From: Pseudomonadota bacterium
GTDB lineage: Bacteria > Pseudomonadota > Alphaproteobacteria > SP197
Length of the DNA stretch: 64,000 nucleotides
Direction of reading: 5' to 3'
Assembly (NCBI GenBank): GCA_039028155.1
Contig: JBCCIS010000001.1
Span: 186,001 to 250,000, forward strand
The notes beneath the pieces were generated by a model. It saw nothing but the letters and a program-made list of their open reading frames with translations, searched no databases and had not been told where the DNA came from. Made by a program: the position numbers and the translations under genes. This document shows positions 1 to 8,849 of the stretch, piece by piece (the first letter of the stretch is position 1; the number at the start of each line of letters is the position of its first letter).

Positions 1-394
1 GCCCGAGCCTACTGGCGATGCCGCGTGGTGGCCGCACCTTCTCGATGCGGCCGGGCCATTGATTTTGATGAAGCTGCCCTTCATCGCGCTGGAGCGGCGG
101 GACACGCCGTCGACCACCGCCTATGTCGCCGGCCTAGTGCCGTCGGAGCCGAGCGACGACGACTTCACCGTGATCGCCTCGCGCGCCGCAGACGATCTTG
201 GCCCAGCGCTGCGCGGTCTCGACCTGGAGCCGCATGTGCTTCGTTCCTGGCCCGGGCTCGCCGTGGCCGAGGTGGCGGGTTTCCTGACCACCGATGACGA
301 CCGCGTGCGAGCCCTGCAACAGAGGTGCGCCGACGCGACCATTCTGGGCGCCTATCCCGTGCCCCTGACACCGTTTGCCGGAGACACGCCATGA
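1..394 (+). CDS. Chorismate mutase, C-terminal part (truncated by window start)
   Basis: The frame beginning at base 2 is open from the window edge to a TGA at 392-394 and encodes about 130 residues. It contains a WW pair, the stretch LMKLPFIALERR, and a C-terminal LGAYPVPL-like ending. This pattern resembles the C-terminal extension of the roughly 280-residue AroQ-type chorismate mutases found directly upstream of hisC-tyrA in Rhodospirillales. The catalytic AroQ helices would lie upstream and are not visible. The stop overlaps the hisC start as ATGA, which implies translational coupling in an aromatic amino acid operon. The assignment rests on context and remembered family pattern, so the function is probable rather than proven. 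Confidence 0.6.
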   Translation, partial: PEPTGDAAWWPHLLDAAGPLILMKLPFIALERRDTPSTTAYVAGLVPSEPSDDDFTVIASRAADDLGPALRGLDLEPHVLRSWPGLAVAEVAGFLTTDDDRVRALQQRCADATILGAYPVPLTPFAGDTP

Positions 395-1488
395 CCGCGC
401 CGACGCCGCGTCCCGGCATCATGGAGATCAATCCCTACGTCCCCGGCAAGAGTGGCCCGGCCGACGGTGACGATCGCCCGGTCATCAAACTCTCCTCGAA
501 CGAGTCCGCGCTTGGCCCCAGCCCCAAGGCGGTCGCGGCCGCCCAGGCGGCGGCGGAGACCATCGTGCGCTATCCCGACGGCGGTGCGACGGTGTTGCGC
601 GAGGCAATCGGCGCCCACCATGGCCTCGATCCCGCGCGGATCATCTGTGGCGCGGGCTCCGACGAGCTTCTGGAGATGATTCCGCGCGCCTATGCCGGTC
701 CGGGCGACGAGGTGCTGTTCAGCCAGTATGGCTTTGCCATGTATCCAATCGCCACCCACGCGGTCGGCGCGACGCCGGTGACGGCGCCGGAGACCAATTA
801 CCACACCGATGTCGACGCCATGCTGGAGCGTGTCAGCGAGAAGACAAAGATCGTCTTCCTGGCCAACCCGAACAACCCGACCGGCAGCTACATCAGCCGC
901 GACGAGGTCCACCGCTTGCGCGAGGGTCTGCCGGACGACGTGCTGCTGGTGCTCGACTCCGCCTATGCCGAGTTCGTCGACCATGACGACTACAGCGCCG
1001 GGCGCGAACTGGTCGATGCCGGCGACAACACGGTGATGACGCGGACGTTCTCGAAGATCTACGCGCTCGCCGGGTTGCGCATCGGCTGGCTCTACGGGCC
1101 GCCCGGTATCGTCGACGTGTTGAACCGGATCCGTTCGCCGTTCAACGTCTCCGCCGTCGCCATTGCCGCCGCGACAGCGGCCATCGACGATCACGAGCAT
1201 GTCGCCATGGCGCGTGAACACAACCGGCTGTGGCTGCCGCGCCTGACCCAGTCCCTGCGTGGTCTGGGGCTTGCCGTCCATCCCAGCGTCGTCAACTTCC
1301 TGCTCGTCCAATTTCCCGGCGGCGACGAACAGGCGAAGGCCGCAGAGGAGTTCCTGGCGGCGCGACGCATCTATGTCCGCAACCTCGTCGCCTACGGCCT
1401 GCCCGATTGCCTGCGCATCAACCTTGGCCTGGATCACGAAATGGCCGCCCTGATCGATGCGCTCGGCGACTTCATGGAGAACGCATGA
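391..1488 (+). CDS. hisC: Histidinol-phosphate/aromatic aminotransferase (HisC family)
   Basis: This 365-residue fold-type I PLP aminotransferase transfers an amino group to imidazole-acetol phosphate or to an aromatic keto acid. Visible motifs are KLSSNES near residue 33, the NPNNPTG substrate loop, and the PLP lysine K222 in TRTFSKIYALAGLRIGW. The ATG at 391 is chosen because it overlaps the preceding stop as ATGA and gives the usual family length; an in-frame ATG at 325 lies inside the preceding gene. Its place between a chorismate mutase and tyrA suggests that this copy (often called hisC2) works mainly in tyrosine/phenylalanine synthesis, although that substrate choice is inferred. Confidence 0.9.
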   Translation: MTAPTPRPGIMEINPYVPGKSGPADGDDRPVIKLSSNESALGPSPKAVAAAQAAAETIVRYPDGGATVLREAIGAHHGLDPARIICGAGSDELLEMIPRAYAGPGDEVLFSQYGFAMYPIATHAVGATPVTAPETNYHTDVDAMLERVSEKTKIVFLANPNNPTGSYISRDEVHRLREGLPDDVLLVLDSAYAEFVDHDDYSAGRELVDAGDNTVMTRTFSKIYALAGLRIGWLYGPPGIVDVLNRIRSPFNVSAVAIAAATAAIDDHEHVAMAREHNRLWLPRLTQSLRGLGLAVHPSVVNFLLVQFPGGDEQAKAAEEFLAARRIYVRNLVAYGLPDCLRINLGLDHEMAALIDALGDFMENA

Positions 1489-2372
1489 GCGACGAACCCT
1501 TGTTCGACACCGTCTGCCTGATCGGAATCGGCCTGATCGGCTCCTCCCTGGCGCGCGTCATGCGCCGCGAAGGTCTGGCCCGCCATATCATCGCCTGCGC
1601 GCGCACCGATGCGACACTGGCCAAGGTCGATGAGCTCGGCCTCGCTGACGAGACCTCCAAGGATCTCGGCAAGGCGGTCGAGAACGCCGACCTTGTCGTC
1701 ATCTCGACCCCCATTGGCACCAACGGCGCCATTGCCGAGACGATCAGCCCGCACCTGAAGCAAGGCGCGATCGTCACCGATGTCGGCTCGGTCAAGCAGG
1801 CGGTCATGGCCGCGATCGAACCGCACATTCCCGAAGGCGTTCATTTCGTACCCGGCCATCCGCTGGCCGGCACCGAGAATTCAGGGCCCGAGGCCGGCTT
1901 TGCCGAGTTGTTCGAAGGTCGCTGGTGCGTGCTGACACCTGACGAAAAGACCGATCCCGCCGCGATCGATCGGGTCGCCGAGCTGTGGCACCGCGCCGGA
2001 TCGAAAGTCGACATGCTGGACGCCGAACGCCACGATTCGATCCTCGCGCTTACCTCCCATCTGCCGACCCTGATCGCCTTCAACATCGTCGGCACGGTGG
2101 CGGACCTGGAGGACGACACCAAGGATGAGGTCATCAAGTACTCGGCCACCGGCTTCCGAGACTTCACCCGCATCGCCGCCCAGGACCCCGTCATGTGGCG
2201 CGACGTCTACCTGAACAACCGCGAGGCCGTGCTGGACATGCTGCAGCGGTTCAGCGAGGACCTGTCGCGCCTGCAGCGCGCCATCCGTTGGGGTGAGGCC
2301 GACATGCTGGAAGACCTGTTCCGCCGCAGCCGTGACGTGCGCCGCGGCATCATCGACGCCGGCCAGGCTTAG
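1485..2372 (+). CDS. tyrA: Prephenate/arogenate dehydrogenase
   Basis: This 295-residue enzyme oxidatively decarboxylates prephenate or arogenate, using NAD(P), in tyrosine synthesis. The N-terminal Rossmann motif GIGLIGSSLARVMRREG is clear, and the conserved PGHPLAGTENSGPEAG segment carries the substrate-binding histidine. The C-terminal half is helical as in the TyrA/TyrC family. The ATG overlaps the hisC stop as ATGA, so the two genes are translationally coupled. There is no ACT or chorismate mutase domain, so this is the monofunctional TyrC-like form. It is the last gene of the operon and is convergent with the next gene. Confidence 0.93.
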   Translation: MSDEPLFDTVCLIGIGLIGSSLARVMRREGLARHIIACARTDATLAKVDELGLADETSKDLGKAVENADLVVISTPIGTNGAIAETISPHLKQGAIVTDVGSVKQAVMAAIEPHIPEGVHFVPGHPLAGTENSGPEAGFAELFEGRWCVLTPDEKTDPAAIDRVAELWHRAGSKVDMLDAERHDSILALTSHLPTLIAFNIVGTVADLEDDTKDEVIKYSATGFRDFTRIAAQDPVMWRDVYLNNREAVLDMLQRFSEDLSRLQRAIRWGEADMLEDLFRRSRDVRRGIIDAGQA

Positions 2373-2411
2373 GGGTCTTTCTATCGATACGGCACCAGCC
2401 CGCGGCGCGCC

Positions 2412-3440
2412 CTACAGCAACATATCCGGCGGCAGCACCGGCGGGACCGGCATCAGCGGTACCGGGCCGACGAAGAGCGTGCCGTTCTGCACCGTCACCG
2501 GCACGGTCAAGCGGCGTTCGCCGGTCTCCGCGTCCTGTTCGGCCATGACGTCCAGCACGGTCGAGGCGATAGAGGCCTGGTTGCGCGAGACTGACCCAAC
2601 ATCGACGAGCGCGTCGATCAGATCATTGTAGCCGACGACATCGGCGGTAAAGGCGCCGACCGGACGAAAGCCCTGGTCAACCGCCACGCTGCCATCGGCC
2701 TCAATGTCGAGCGGCGGCCAATCGAGCTTGAACGAGAGGATGTCGAGCACGCCGCCGGCATCGCGCCAGACCGCCAGGCGATCGCGGACCGGTCCCCCCG
2801 ACGGCACCTGACCATTCAAACGAAAGGCGGCCGCCAGAAACGGGACCTCGCCAGCGAACGGTTCGGGCACCCGCGCCGCAAATCCCAGATCGTCGATCTG
2901 GACGAAGAGGTCGTGCGCCTGGCCGCCGCCGATCTGTTCGGCCTCGACCAGGATCCGGCCGGCGGTGATAGGCGCCTGGTTCTGTTCGACGGTGATGACG
3001 GCGTCCAGCGTCTCGGTCGTTATCTTGCTCGCCCGACCGTTGGCGATCTCCACCTGCCCAAGCGCCTTCGACGACTGCACGACCACCATGCGCGGCTGGT
3101 CGCCGGCATTGATGTAGATTCGCTGCTCCTCCGGCAAATCGAGCTGGATGCGGTCGAATTCCCAGGGCAGATAACGCGCGACCAGCCAGGCGCCGGACCA
3201 AGTCGCCGCCTGACCCTCGCCATGCCAAACGATCTCCGGAGTCGTGATCCGAATGTTCATGCCGAACGGGAAGCCGGATACCTCGGTCTCCCCATAGGTC
3301 GCATGCCAGTCCTTGTCCGGCTCGATCGCGGCCCAGGCGGCGATCCAATCCTGGGACCGGCCGGCCAGGACGAACCAGAAGACAGTATAGGCGACGGCCA
3401 ACAGGACCAGAACGGCGATGGGCCATTTCAACACGCGCAT
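2412..3440 (-). CDS. DUF2125 family membrane-anchored protein
   Basis: The 342-residue product begins with a single hydrophobic anchor (about residues 5-27, ending FWFVLAGRS). A long beta-rich periplasmic region follows, with the DUF2125 hallmarks SGFPFGMNIRITTPEI near residue 56 and a C-terminal DMLL. DUF2125 proteins are common in alphaproteobacteria and have no established function. The gene is monocistronic, convergent with tyrA (39-nt gap) and divergent from the ChaC gene (81-nt gap). The family assignment is from recognised motifs; no role can be given. Confidence 0.75.
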   Translation of the reverse strand: MRVLKWPIAVLVLLAVAYTVFWFVLAGRSQDWIAAWAAIEPDKDWHATYGETEVSGFPFGMNIRITTPEIVWHGEGQAATWSGAWLVARYLPWEFDRIQLDLPEEQRIYINAGDQPRMVVVQSSKALGQVEIANGRASKITTETLDAVITVEQNQAPITAGRILVEAEQIGGGQAHDLFVQIDDLGFAARVPEPFAGEVPFLAAAFRLNGQVPSGGPVRDRLAVWRDAGGVLDILSFKLDWPPLDIEADGSVAVDQGFRPVGAFTADVVGYNDLIDALVDVGSVSRNQASIASTVLDVMAEQDAETGERRLTVPVTVQNGTLFVGPVPLMPVPPVLPPDMLL

Positions 3441-3521
3441 GGCCCCTTATATCCCGCCGCCCCCTTGCCCGCGACCTTCATCGGCCTTATGTGGCGTGAC
3501 ACACGCCTGGAACTAGGGAAC

Positions 3522-4085
3522 ATGAGCGAACGTTGGACTGAGCCGAACGGCGACATATGGGTGTTCGGCTACGGTTCGCTGATCTGGCGGCCGGGGTTCG
3601 ATTTCATCTTGCGCCGCCAGGCGCTGATCCACGGCTACCACCGCTCGTTCTGCATCTTTTCTCACTATCACCGGGGGACGCCGGAAAAGCCCGGCCTGGT
3701 GCTGGGCCTGGACCGCGGCGGGTCTTGCCGTGGCGTGGTCTATCGGGTTGCCGCCCAGAACGCGTCCGACGTCATCGATTACCTGGACGCGCGCGAACGT
3801 GTGACAGACGTCTATCACCAGGCTTGGGTGACGGCGAAAACCGAACAGGGCGCGGTCAGGGCACTGACCTATGTGCCGCGCTTTCGCACCCACCCGCAAT
3901 ACGCCGGCAAGCTGGAGCCGGCGCGGGCGGCCAAGCTGATCGCCCACGGTGTCGGCAACTCAGGCCCCGGCTGGGAGTATCTGGAGCACACCGTGAGCCA
4001 CCTGAACGACCTGGGCATACGGGACCGGGGTCTGGACGACCTGCACCAGCGGGTCCGGTCGATTCGCAGGCGGACGCGTCCCTAA
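3522..4085 (+). CDS. chaC: Gamma-glutamylcyclotransferase, ChaC family (glutathione-specific)
   Basis: The 187-residue protein should cleave glutathione to 5-oxoproline and Cys-Gly in the cytoplasm. The family signature VFGYGSLIW is at residues 13-21, and the catalytic glutamate is expected at E92 in YLDARERV. The ATG at 3522 has a GGGA ribosome-binding sequence just upstream; a second in-frame ATG at 3489 would add 11 residues not typical of the family. The gene stands alone between two minus-strand genes, and its stop lies 10 nt from the end of the convergent SH3-domain gene. Confidence 0.85.
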   Translation: MSERWTEPNGDIWVFGYGSLIWRPGFDFILRRQALIHGYHRSFCIFSHYHRGTPEKPGLVLGLDRGGSCRGVVYRVAAQNASDVIDYLDARERVTDVYHQAWVTAKTEQGAVRALTYVPRFRTHPQYAGKLEPARAAKLIAHGVGNSGPGWEYLEHTVSHLNDLGIRDRGLDDLHQRVRSIRRRTRP

Positions 4086-4094
4086 AGCAGATCT

Positions 4095-4646
4095 TTATTC
4101 AGCGTTATCGGAATCGTAGACGCCCCACAGCGACACCATGGGCAGCCAGCCTTTGGCGCCATTCACGTCGACACGGCACCAATCGTCTTCGCAGGACAGA
4201 AGGATGCCCTGGACGCCCGGTTCAGCGCGAAAGACAGGATAGGCGCTCTCCGACGGATCATCGCGGGCGATGACCACATCGACTCCGTCCACCATGACCG
4301 TGCGTTGGCCGGACAGCATCACGCGATGGATCCAGCCCACCGTGCCCTCGATATCCTGGATCTTACGCCACTGGTCGTACTCGGCGATGATCTCGACCGG
4401 CAGGCCCTTGCGGGTATAGACCCACTCGACCGGATAAGACTGGCCGGGACCGGCGCGCATATTGACCTCATCGGCCTTCAGCGAGGCAAAACGGGGCAGC
4501 GGCAGGTCTTGCGCGACCGCGCCAGTCAAGCCGACCGTGCTGCTGACGAGAAAAACCGCTACGGCAGTGCTCAGGTTGCGTTGTCCGGCATAAACGTATT
4601 TGCTAAAGAACGCGCGCACGCCGGCCGACCAATAATTGACGCGCAT
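4095..4646 (-). CDS. Exported bacterial SH3-domain protein
   Basis: From ATG 4646 the product is 183 residues. A basic N-terminus and hydrophobic segment (STAVAVFLVSSTVGLTGAVAQ) form a likely signal peptide. The mature part has the bacterial SH3 pattern MRAGPGQSYPVEWVYTRKGLPVEI and ends with a second SH3-like repeat (GVQGILLSCEDDWCRVDV). Such domains usually bind cell-wall or periplasmic targets. An upstream ATG at 4667 is possible, but it would coincide with the start of the divergent dehydrogenase gene. The start at 4646 has an AGG in good position and leaves room for promoters. Function beyond the fold is unknown. Confidence 0.75.
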   Translation of the reverse strand: MRVNYWSAGVRAFFSKYVYAGQRNLSTAVAVFLVSSTVGLTGAVAQDLPLPRFASLKADEVNMRAGPGQSYPVEWVYTRKGLPVEIIAEYDQWRKIQDIEGTVGWIHRVMLSGQRTVMVDGVDVVIARDDPSESAYPVFRAEPGVQGILLSCEDDWCRVDVNGAKGWLPMVSLWGVYDSDNAE

Positions 4647-4665
4647 TCTGGTACCTGGGAGTGAC

Positions 4666-5652
4666 ATGTCCCGTAAACGTCCCCTTGTAATCGTGACCCG
4701 CAAATTGCCCGACGTCATCGAGACGCGGATGATGGAACTGTTTGATACGCGGCTCAACGATGACGATCATCCTATGAGCCGCGACGAACTGGTCGAGGCG
4801 GTCAAAACGGCGGATATCCTGGTGCCGACTCTGACCGACCGGATCGACAAGGGCATCCTGGCCCAGGCTGGCGAAAACCTGCGCCTGATCGCCAATTTCG
4901 CCACCGGCGTGGATCATATCGATTTGGCGGCCGCGCGTGAACGGGGCATTACCGTCACCAACACGCCGGGCGTACTGACCGAAGACACCGCCGACATGAC
5001 CATGGCGCTGATCCTGGCCGTGATCCGCCGGGTCAGCGAGGGCGAACGGCTGATCCGCGACGGCGAGTGGACGGGCTGGGGCCCCAACTTCATGCTCGGC
5101 CACCGGCTCTGGGGCAAGCGGCTGGGCATCATTGGCATGGGCCGCATCGGCTCGGCCGTGGCCAGGCGCGCCCGGGGCTTCGGCCTCTCGATCCACTATC
5201 ACAACCGGCGCCAGTTGCCGGAAGCCGCGGAGAACGCGCTGGAGGCGACCTATTGGGAAAGCCTCGACCAGATGCTGGCGCGCATGGACATCATCTCTGT
5301 CAATTGCCCGCACACGCCGGCGACTTTTCACCTGCTCTCCGCGCGCCGCCTGAAACTGTTGAAAGACACCGCCGTCGTCGTCAACACGTCGCGCGGCGAA
5401 GTCATCGACGAACAGGCGCTGACCCGGCTGTTGCGCGACAAGGCGATTGCCGGCGCCGGCCTCGACGTTTTCGAGCATGAACCGGCGGTCAATCCCAAGC
5501 TGCTCGCCCTCGATAACGTCGTCCTGTTGCCGCATATGGGTTCGGCCACCATCGAGGGCCGTATCGACATGGGCGAAAAGGTCATCATCAACATCAAGAC
5601 CTTCGTCGACGGCCATAAGCCCCCGGACCGCGTGATCGACACTCTGCTCTAG
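4666..5652 (+). CDS. D-2-hydroxyacid dehydrogenase (glyoxylate/hydroxypyruvate reductase type)
   Basis: This 328-residue NAD(P)-dependent enzyme reduces short 2-keto acids such as glyoxylate or hydroxypyruvate. The nucleotide-binding motif GIIGMGRIGSAVARRARGFG lies in the second half. The catalytic triad is readable as Arg in TSRGEVIDE, Glu in FEHEPAV and His in LLPHMGSAT. ATG 4666 is preceded by GGGAG at ideal spacing, so it is preferred over the in-frame ATG at 4636. The sequence looks like the GyaR/GhrB branch, but the substrate cannot be fixed from motifs alone. Confidence 0.88.
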   Translation: MSRKRPLVIVTRKLPDVIETRMMELFDTRLNDDDHPMSRDELVEAVKTADILVPTLTDRIDKGILAQAGENLRLIANFATGVDHIDLAAARERGITVTNTPGVLTEDTADMTMALILAVIRRVSEGERLIRDGEWTGWGPNFMLGHRLWGKRLGIIGMGRIGSAVARRARGFGLSIHYHNRRQLPEAAENALEATYWESLDQMLARMDIISVNCPHTPATFHLLSARRLKLLKDTAVVVNTSRGEVIDEQALTRLLRDKAIAGAGLDVFEHEPAVNPKLLALDNVVLLPHMGSATIEGRIDMGEKVIINIKTFVDGHKPPDRVIDTLL

Positions 5653-5664
5653 GCGGCTTCGGAC

Positions 5665-6081
5665 CTAAACGAACAGCGTCTGGCCTTCGGCCTCCGTCTG
5701 TCCGAAGAAGGTCACGAGGCCGCTGACCTCAATCGCAATATCGTCGCGCAAGTCTTCGGCGGACATGTCCTCGGCCTTCAGGCCGGCTTCGCAGACCATG
5801 AAGCCCACATCCATCGCGGCGCAGGACAACAACAACGTCTCGAAGTCGGCGATGTTGCGCTCCTTCAAGTGATCGTCCCATTCGGCGCCCGACAGGTTTA
5901 CCCAGCCGTCGGGTCGGCGCAGCGCCTGGGTCGCACCCATGGTGAAGAAGAGCGTCACGGGCCTGTCCACCGCCGCGGCCGCCGCCGCCATCATCAGCGC
6001 GTAATGAACGCGGTCGAACGCACCAGCGTGGACGACAATCGAAAGGCGGCCCTGGTTTTTCCCCAGATCAGCCATTGGCAT
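5665..6081 (-). CDS. DsrE/DsrF-like family protein
   Basis: This 138-residue cytoplasmic protein has the DsrE fold pattern: a first beta strand SIVVHAGAFDRVHYALMMAAAAAA, then FFTMGATQAL, and a C-terminal conserved cysteine region LLLSCAAMDVGFMVCEAGL. DsrE-type proteins take part in sulfur relay or persulfide handling. Its start overlaps the end of moeB by 14 nt (8 nt if ATG 6075 is used), so the two are probably translated together. Pairing with a sulfur-carrier adenylyltransferase fits a sulfur-transfer role, but this is inference. Confidence 0.75.
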   Translation of the reverse strand: MPMADLGKNQGRLSIVVHAGAFDRVHYALMMAAAAAAVDRPVTLFFTMGATQALRRPDGWVNLSGAEWDDHLKERNIADFETLLLSCAAMDVGFMVCEAGLKAEDMSAEDLRDDIAIEVSGLVTFFGQTEAEGQTLFV

Positions 6082-6874
6082 GCTCGGAGAGGTCTTTGAT
6101 CGTCGCCTGCGGCCCGCAGAGGGCGCAGTCGGGATCGGCGCCGTAGCTTACACGCCGGAACTCGGCGCCCAAGGCGTCATAGATCACCAGGGTGCCGTCC
6201 AAACGCTCACCGAGCTCCAGGATCTCCTTCAGGACCTCGACCGCCTGGAGCGAGCCCATAACGCCCGCAATGGCGCCCAGGATCCCGGCCTCCGAGCAAC
6301 TCGGGATAAGACCGTCGGGCGGCGGGTTGGGAAACAGACAGCGGTAGCAGGGGTGCTCGCCGTCCTCAAACGCGCGGAACGTGGTCAACTGACCGTCGAA
6401 GCGCAGCATGGCCGCGCTGACCAGAGGTTTTTTCGCCAGGAAGCAGGCGTCGTTGATCAGGTAGCGGGTCGCGAAGTTGTCGGTGCCGTCGCAGACAAGG
6501 TCGTATCCGGCAACGATGTCGAGGGCGTTGTGCGCCTCGAACCGCTCGTGATGCTGGATGACCTGGACCTCGGGATTGAGCGCTTCGACGGCCTGACGCG
6601 CGCTTTCGGTCTTGGCGACGCCGACCCGGTCGGTCGTATGGATGACCTGGCGCTGCAGGTTAGAGAAGTCGACGGCATCGTTGTCGACAATGCCCAGGGT
6701 GCCGACACCGGCGGCGGCAAGGTACATCAAAAGCGGCGCGCCGAGGCCGCCTGCGCCGATCACCAGGACCTTCGCCTGCATCAGCTTGGTCTGGCCGGCG
6801 CCACCGACCTCCGGCATCACGATATGGCGGGCGTAGCGCTGAAGCTGCTCTTCGGTGAAATCAGCGATGTCCAT
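6068..6874 (-). CDS. moeB: Molybdopterin-synthase/sulfur-carrier adenylyltransferase (MoeB/ThiF)
   Basis: The 268-residue E1-like enzyme adenylates the C-terminal glycine of a small sulfur-carrier protein (MoaD or ThiS). The ATP-binding GAGGLGAPL near residue 41, the conserved DNDAVDFSNLQRQ, and two zinc-binding CxxC pairs (CYRC near residue 174, CALC near residue 252) are all present. There is no rhodanese domain, so it is the short MoeB/ThiF form. It sits in the run coaBC-dut-moeB-dsrE; its start abuts the dut stop with a one-base overlap. MoeB versus ThiF cannot be separated without phylogeny. Confidence 0.88.
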   Translation of the reverse strand: MDIADFTEEQLQRYARHIVMPEVGGAGQTKLMQAKVLVIGAGGLGAPLLMYLAAAGVGTLGIVDNDAVDFSNLQRQVIHTTDRVGVAKTESARQAVEALNPEVQVIQHHERFEAHNALDIVAGYDLVCDGTDNFATRYLINDACFLAKKPLVSAAMLRFDGQLTTFRAFEDGEHPCYRCLFPNPPPDGLIPSCSEAGILGAIAGVMGSLQAVEVLKEILELGERLDGTLVIYDALGAEFRRVSYGADPDCALCGPQATIKDLSEHANG

Positions 6875-7323
6875 CAGCCCGTCCCCGTCGATCCGTGGCC
6901 ACCGGTACCCCGCGCCGTATCGTCGAGGACATCGACCTCGATGAACTCGGCCCGCGTCACCGGCGCGATTACCATCTGAGCAATCCGCATGCCCCGCTCG
7001 ATCACGAACGGCTCTTGGCCATGGTTGATCAGGATGACCATGACTTCCCCGCGATAGTCCGCGTCGATCGTGCCCGGACTGTTCAACACCGTCACGCCAT
7101 GTTTGGCGGCCAGGCCCGACCGCGGCCGCACCTGGGCCTCATAGCCCACGGGCAGGGCAATCGACAGGCCCGTCGGCACCATGAGGCGATCATGTGTCTT
7201 CAGATGGACTGGTTCGTCGACAGCCGCCCGCAGATCAAGACCGGCGGCATCCGCCGTCGCATAGGCCGGCAGATCGAGATCCCGGCCGTGAGCGAGACGG
7301 AGGACGTCGACCTTGAGGCTCAC
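6874..7323 (-). CDS. dut: dUTP diphosphatase
   Basis: The 149-residue trimeric dUTPase hydrolyses dUTP to dUMP and pyrophosphate, keeping uracil out of DNA. All five family motifs can be read: AGLDLRA (near residue 28), [10 protein letters not shown], the catalytic [11 protein letters not shown] with its Asp, RIAQMVI, and the glycine-rich C-terminal arm [10 protein letters not shown]. The ATG overlaps the coaBC stop as ATGA. The coaBC-dut linkage is common in bacteria and implies co-expression. Confidence 0.95.
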   Translation of the reverse strand: MSLKVDVLRLAHGRDLDLPAYATADAAGLDLRAAVDEPVHLKTHDRLMVPTGLSIALPVGYEAQVRPRSGLAAKHGVTVLNSPGTIDADYRGEVMVILINHGQEPFVIERGMRIAQMVIAPVTRAEFIEVDVLDDTARGTGGHGSTGTG

Positions 7324-8537
7324 GCGGCGAGCCGCTGGGCGATACGCTGCGCGAGTTCCCGGGCGACGTCGGCCTTGGTCATGCGCGGCCAGTCCTCAAC
7401 ACCATCGGCGGAGACCAGGTGGACGCTGTTGTCGTCGCCGCCGAAGGTGCCGGTGCCCGCAGACACATCGTTGGCGACAATCCAGTCGCAGCCCTTGCTG
7501 GCCAGTTTCGATTGGGCGTAGGCAACGACATCGCCGGTTTCCGCGGCAAAGCCGATGACCAGGCGCGGCCGGCGGTCGTTGCGCCCCGCGAGCGTCGCCA
7601 GGATATCGGGGTTCTGGCTCATCTCCAGAACCGGCGCTCCAGCGCCCGATTTCTTTATCTTGTTCTGGGCCTCGATCGCCACGCGCCAGTCGGCGACGGC
7701 GGCGGCACAGATTGCCACGTCGGCCGGCAAGGCTTCCTCGCAGGCCGCCAGCATGTCGCGAGCGGTCTCGACACGGATTACATGCACACCGCATGGATCG
7801 GGTAGGACGGTCGGTCCTGAGACAAGCGTGACGTTCGCGCCCAGGTTGGCGCAGGCCGCGGCGATGGCGTGACCCTGCTTGCCGGACGACCGGTTCGCGA
7901 TATAGCGGACGGGATCGATGGGTTCGTGGGTCGGCCCGCTGGTGACAAGCGCGTGCAGGCCGGCGAGTGGACGCGTTGCGCCCTCTGGCCGGCCTTCACC
8001 GAAAAAATCGTCGATCGCCTCGATAATCATCGCCGGCTCGGCCATGCGGCCCTTGCCGACCTCACCGCAAGCCAGATCGCCCTCGCCGGAATCGACAAAC
8101 ATGACGCCGTCATCTTTAAGCTGCGCCATGTTGCGCTGGGTCGCCGGGTGCTCCCACATCGCCGTATTCATGGTCGGCGCGACCAGGACCGGTTTGTCGG
8201 TCGCCAGCAAGACCGTTGCGGCCAGATCGTCGGTCATGCCTGCGGCCATGCGCGCCATCAGATCGGCTGAAGCCGGCGCGACAACGATAAGGTCGGCCTC
8301 GCGCGACAGGCGGATATGGCCCATCTCGCTCTCGTCGGTCAGCGAAAAGAGATCCTGATAGACCTTGTCGCCGGAAAGCGCGGCGACCGAGAGCGGCGTC
8401 ACGAACTGCGCGCCGCCGGCCGTCAGGACGCAGCGCACAACCGCGCCGCGCTCACGCAGGCGTCTGATCAGCTCCAGCGACTTATAGGCCGCGATACCGC
8501 CGGAAATGATCAATAGAAGACGTTTGCCGTCCAGCAT
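7320..8537 (-). CDS. coaBC: Bifunctional phosphopantothenoylcysteine decarboxylase / phosphopantothenate-cysteine ligase
   Basis: This 405-residue enzyme carries out two steps of coenzyme A synthesis. The N-terminal FMN-dependent CoaC half shows [20 protein letters not shown], the [14 protein letters not shown] motif and [13 protein letters not shown]. The CoaB half starts near residue 190 with [19 protein letters not shown] and carries the KIKKSG substrate motif. AGGAGG lies 7 nt before the ATG at 8537, a strong initiation site. It heads the minus-strand run coaBC-dut-moeB-dsrE. Confidence 0.95.
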   Translation of the reverse strand: MLDGKRLLLIISGGIAAYKSLELIRRLRERGAVVRCVLTAGGAQFVTPLSVAALSGDKVYQDLFSLTDESEMGHIRLSREADLIVVAPASADLMARMAAGMTDDLAATVLLATDKPVLVAPTMNTAMWEHPATQRNMAQLKDDGVMFVDSGEGDLACGEVGKGRMAEPAMIIEAIDDFFGEGRPEGATRPLAGLHALVTSGPTHEPIDPVRYIANRSSGKQGHAIAAACANLGANVTLVSGPTVLPDPCGVHVIRVETARDMLAACEEALPADVAICAAAVADWRVAIEAQNKIKKSGAGAPVLEMSQNPDILATLAGRNDRRPRLVIGFAAETGDVVAYAQSKLASKGCDWIVANDVSAGTGTFGGDDNSVHLVSADGVEDWPRMTKADVARELAQRIAQRLAA

Positions 8538-8849
8538 CGGGGCCTCCTCGGCTGATCGCCATGCTGCACCTGCGAAAAGGTAGGCGTGTGGCGAGGTTGG
8601 CGCAAGGGGTCGTCGTGGCGCCGAACATACACGTCACCTGTCCCGTTTTGGCACATACCTATGCGGCACGGCTCCCTTAGGCGGGATCTTTCGCGCGCAT
8701 CAACGCAGCAATCTGCCAAGCCCAGACAATCTGAGAACACCGGGATGGCTGGTGCCGGTCAGGGGCGCCAGGGCCGGCTGGGCGATACAACCGATACGAC
8801 GCCGTCCAACCCTCGCGGATCCAGCTGGCGCACCGGTGAAAGACGCCGG
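8538..8849. other. Intergenic region between ubiB and coaBC
   Basis: These 312 bases separate the 3' end of ubiB from the coaBC start, both on the minus strand, so they should hold the coaBC promoter. The only clear signal is the AGGAGG ribosome-binding sequence at the coaBC end. Short GC-rich inverted matches exist near the ubiB end, but none has a T-tract. The frames open here have no family resemblance and poor coding character. No terminator, repeat or RNA gene could be supported. Confidence 0.5.

Noticed and set aside
8510-8740. 76-codon minus-strand frame upstream of coaBC
   Set aside because: It overlaps the coaBC start, lacks a ribosome-binding site and has no family resemblance.
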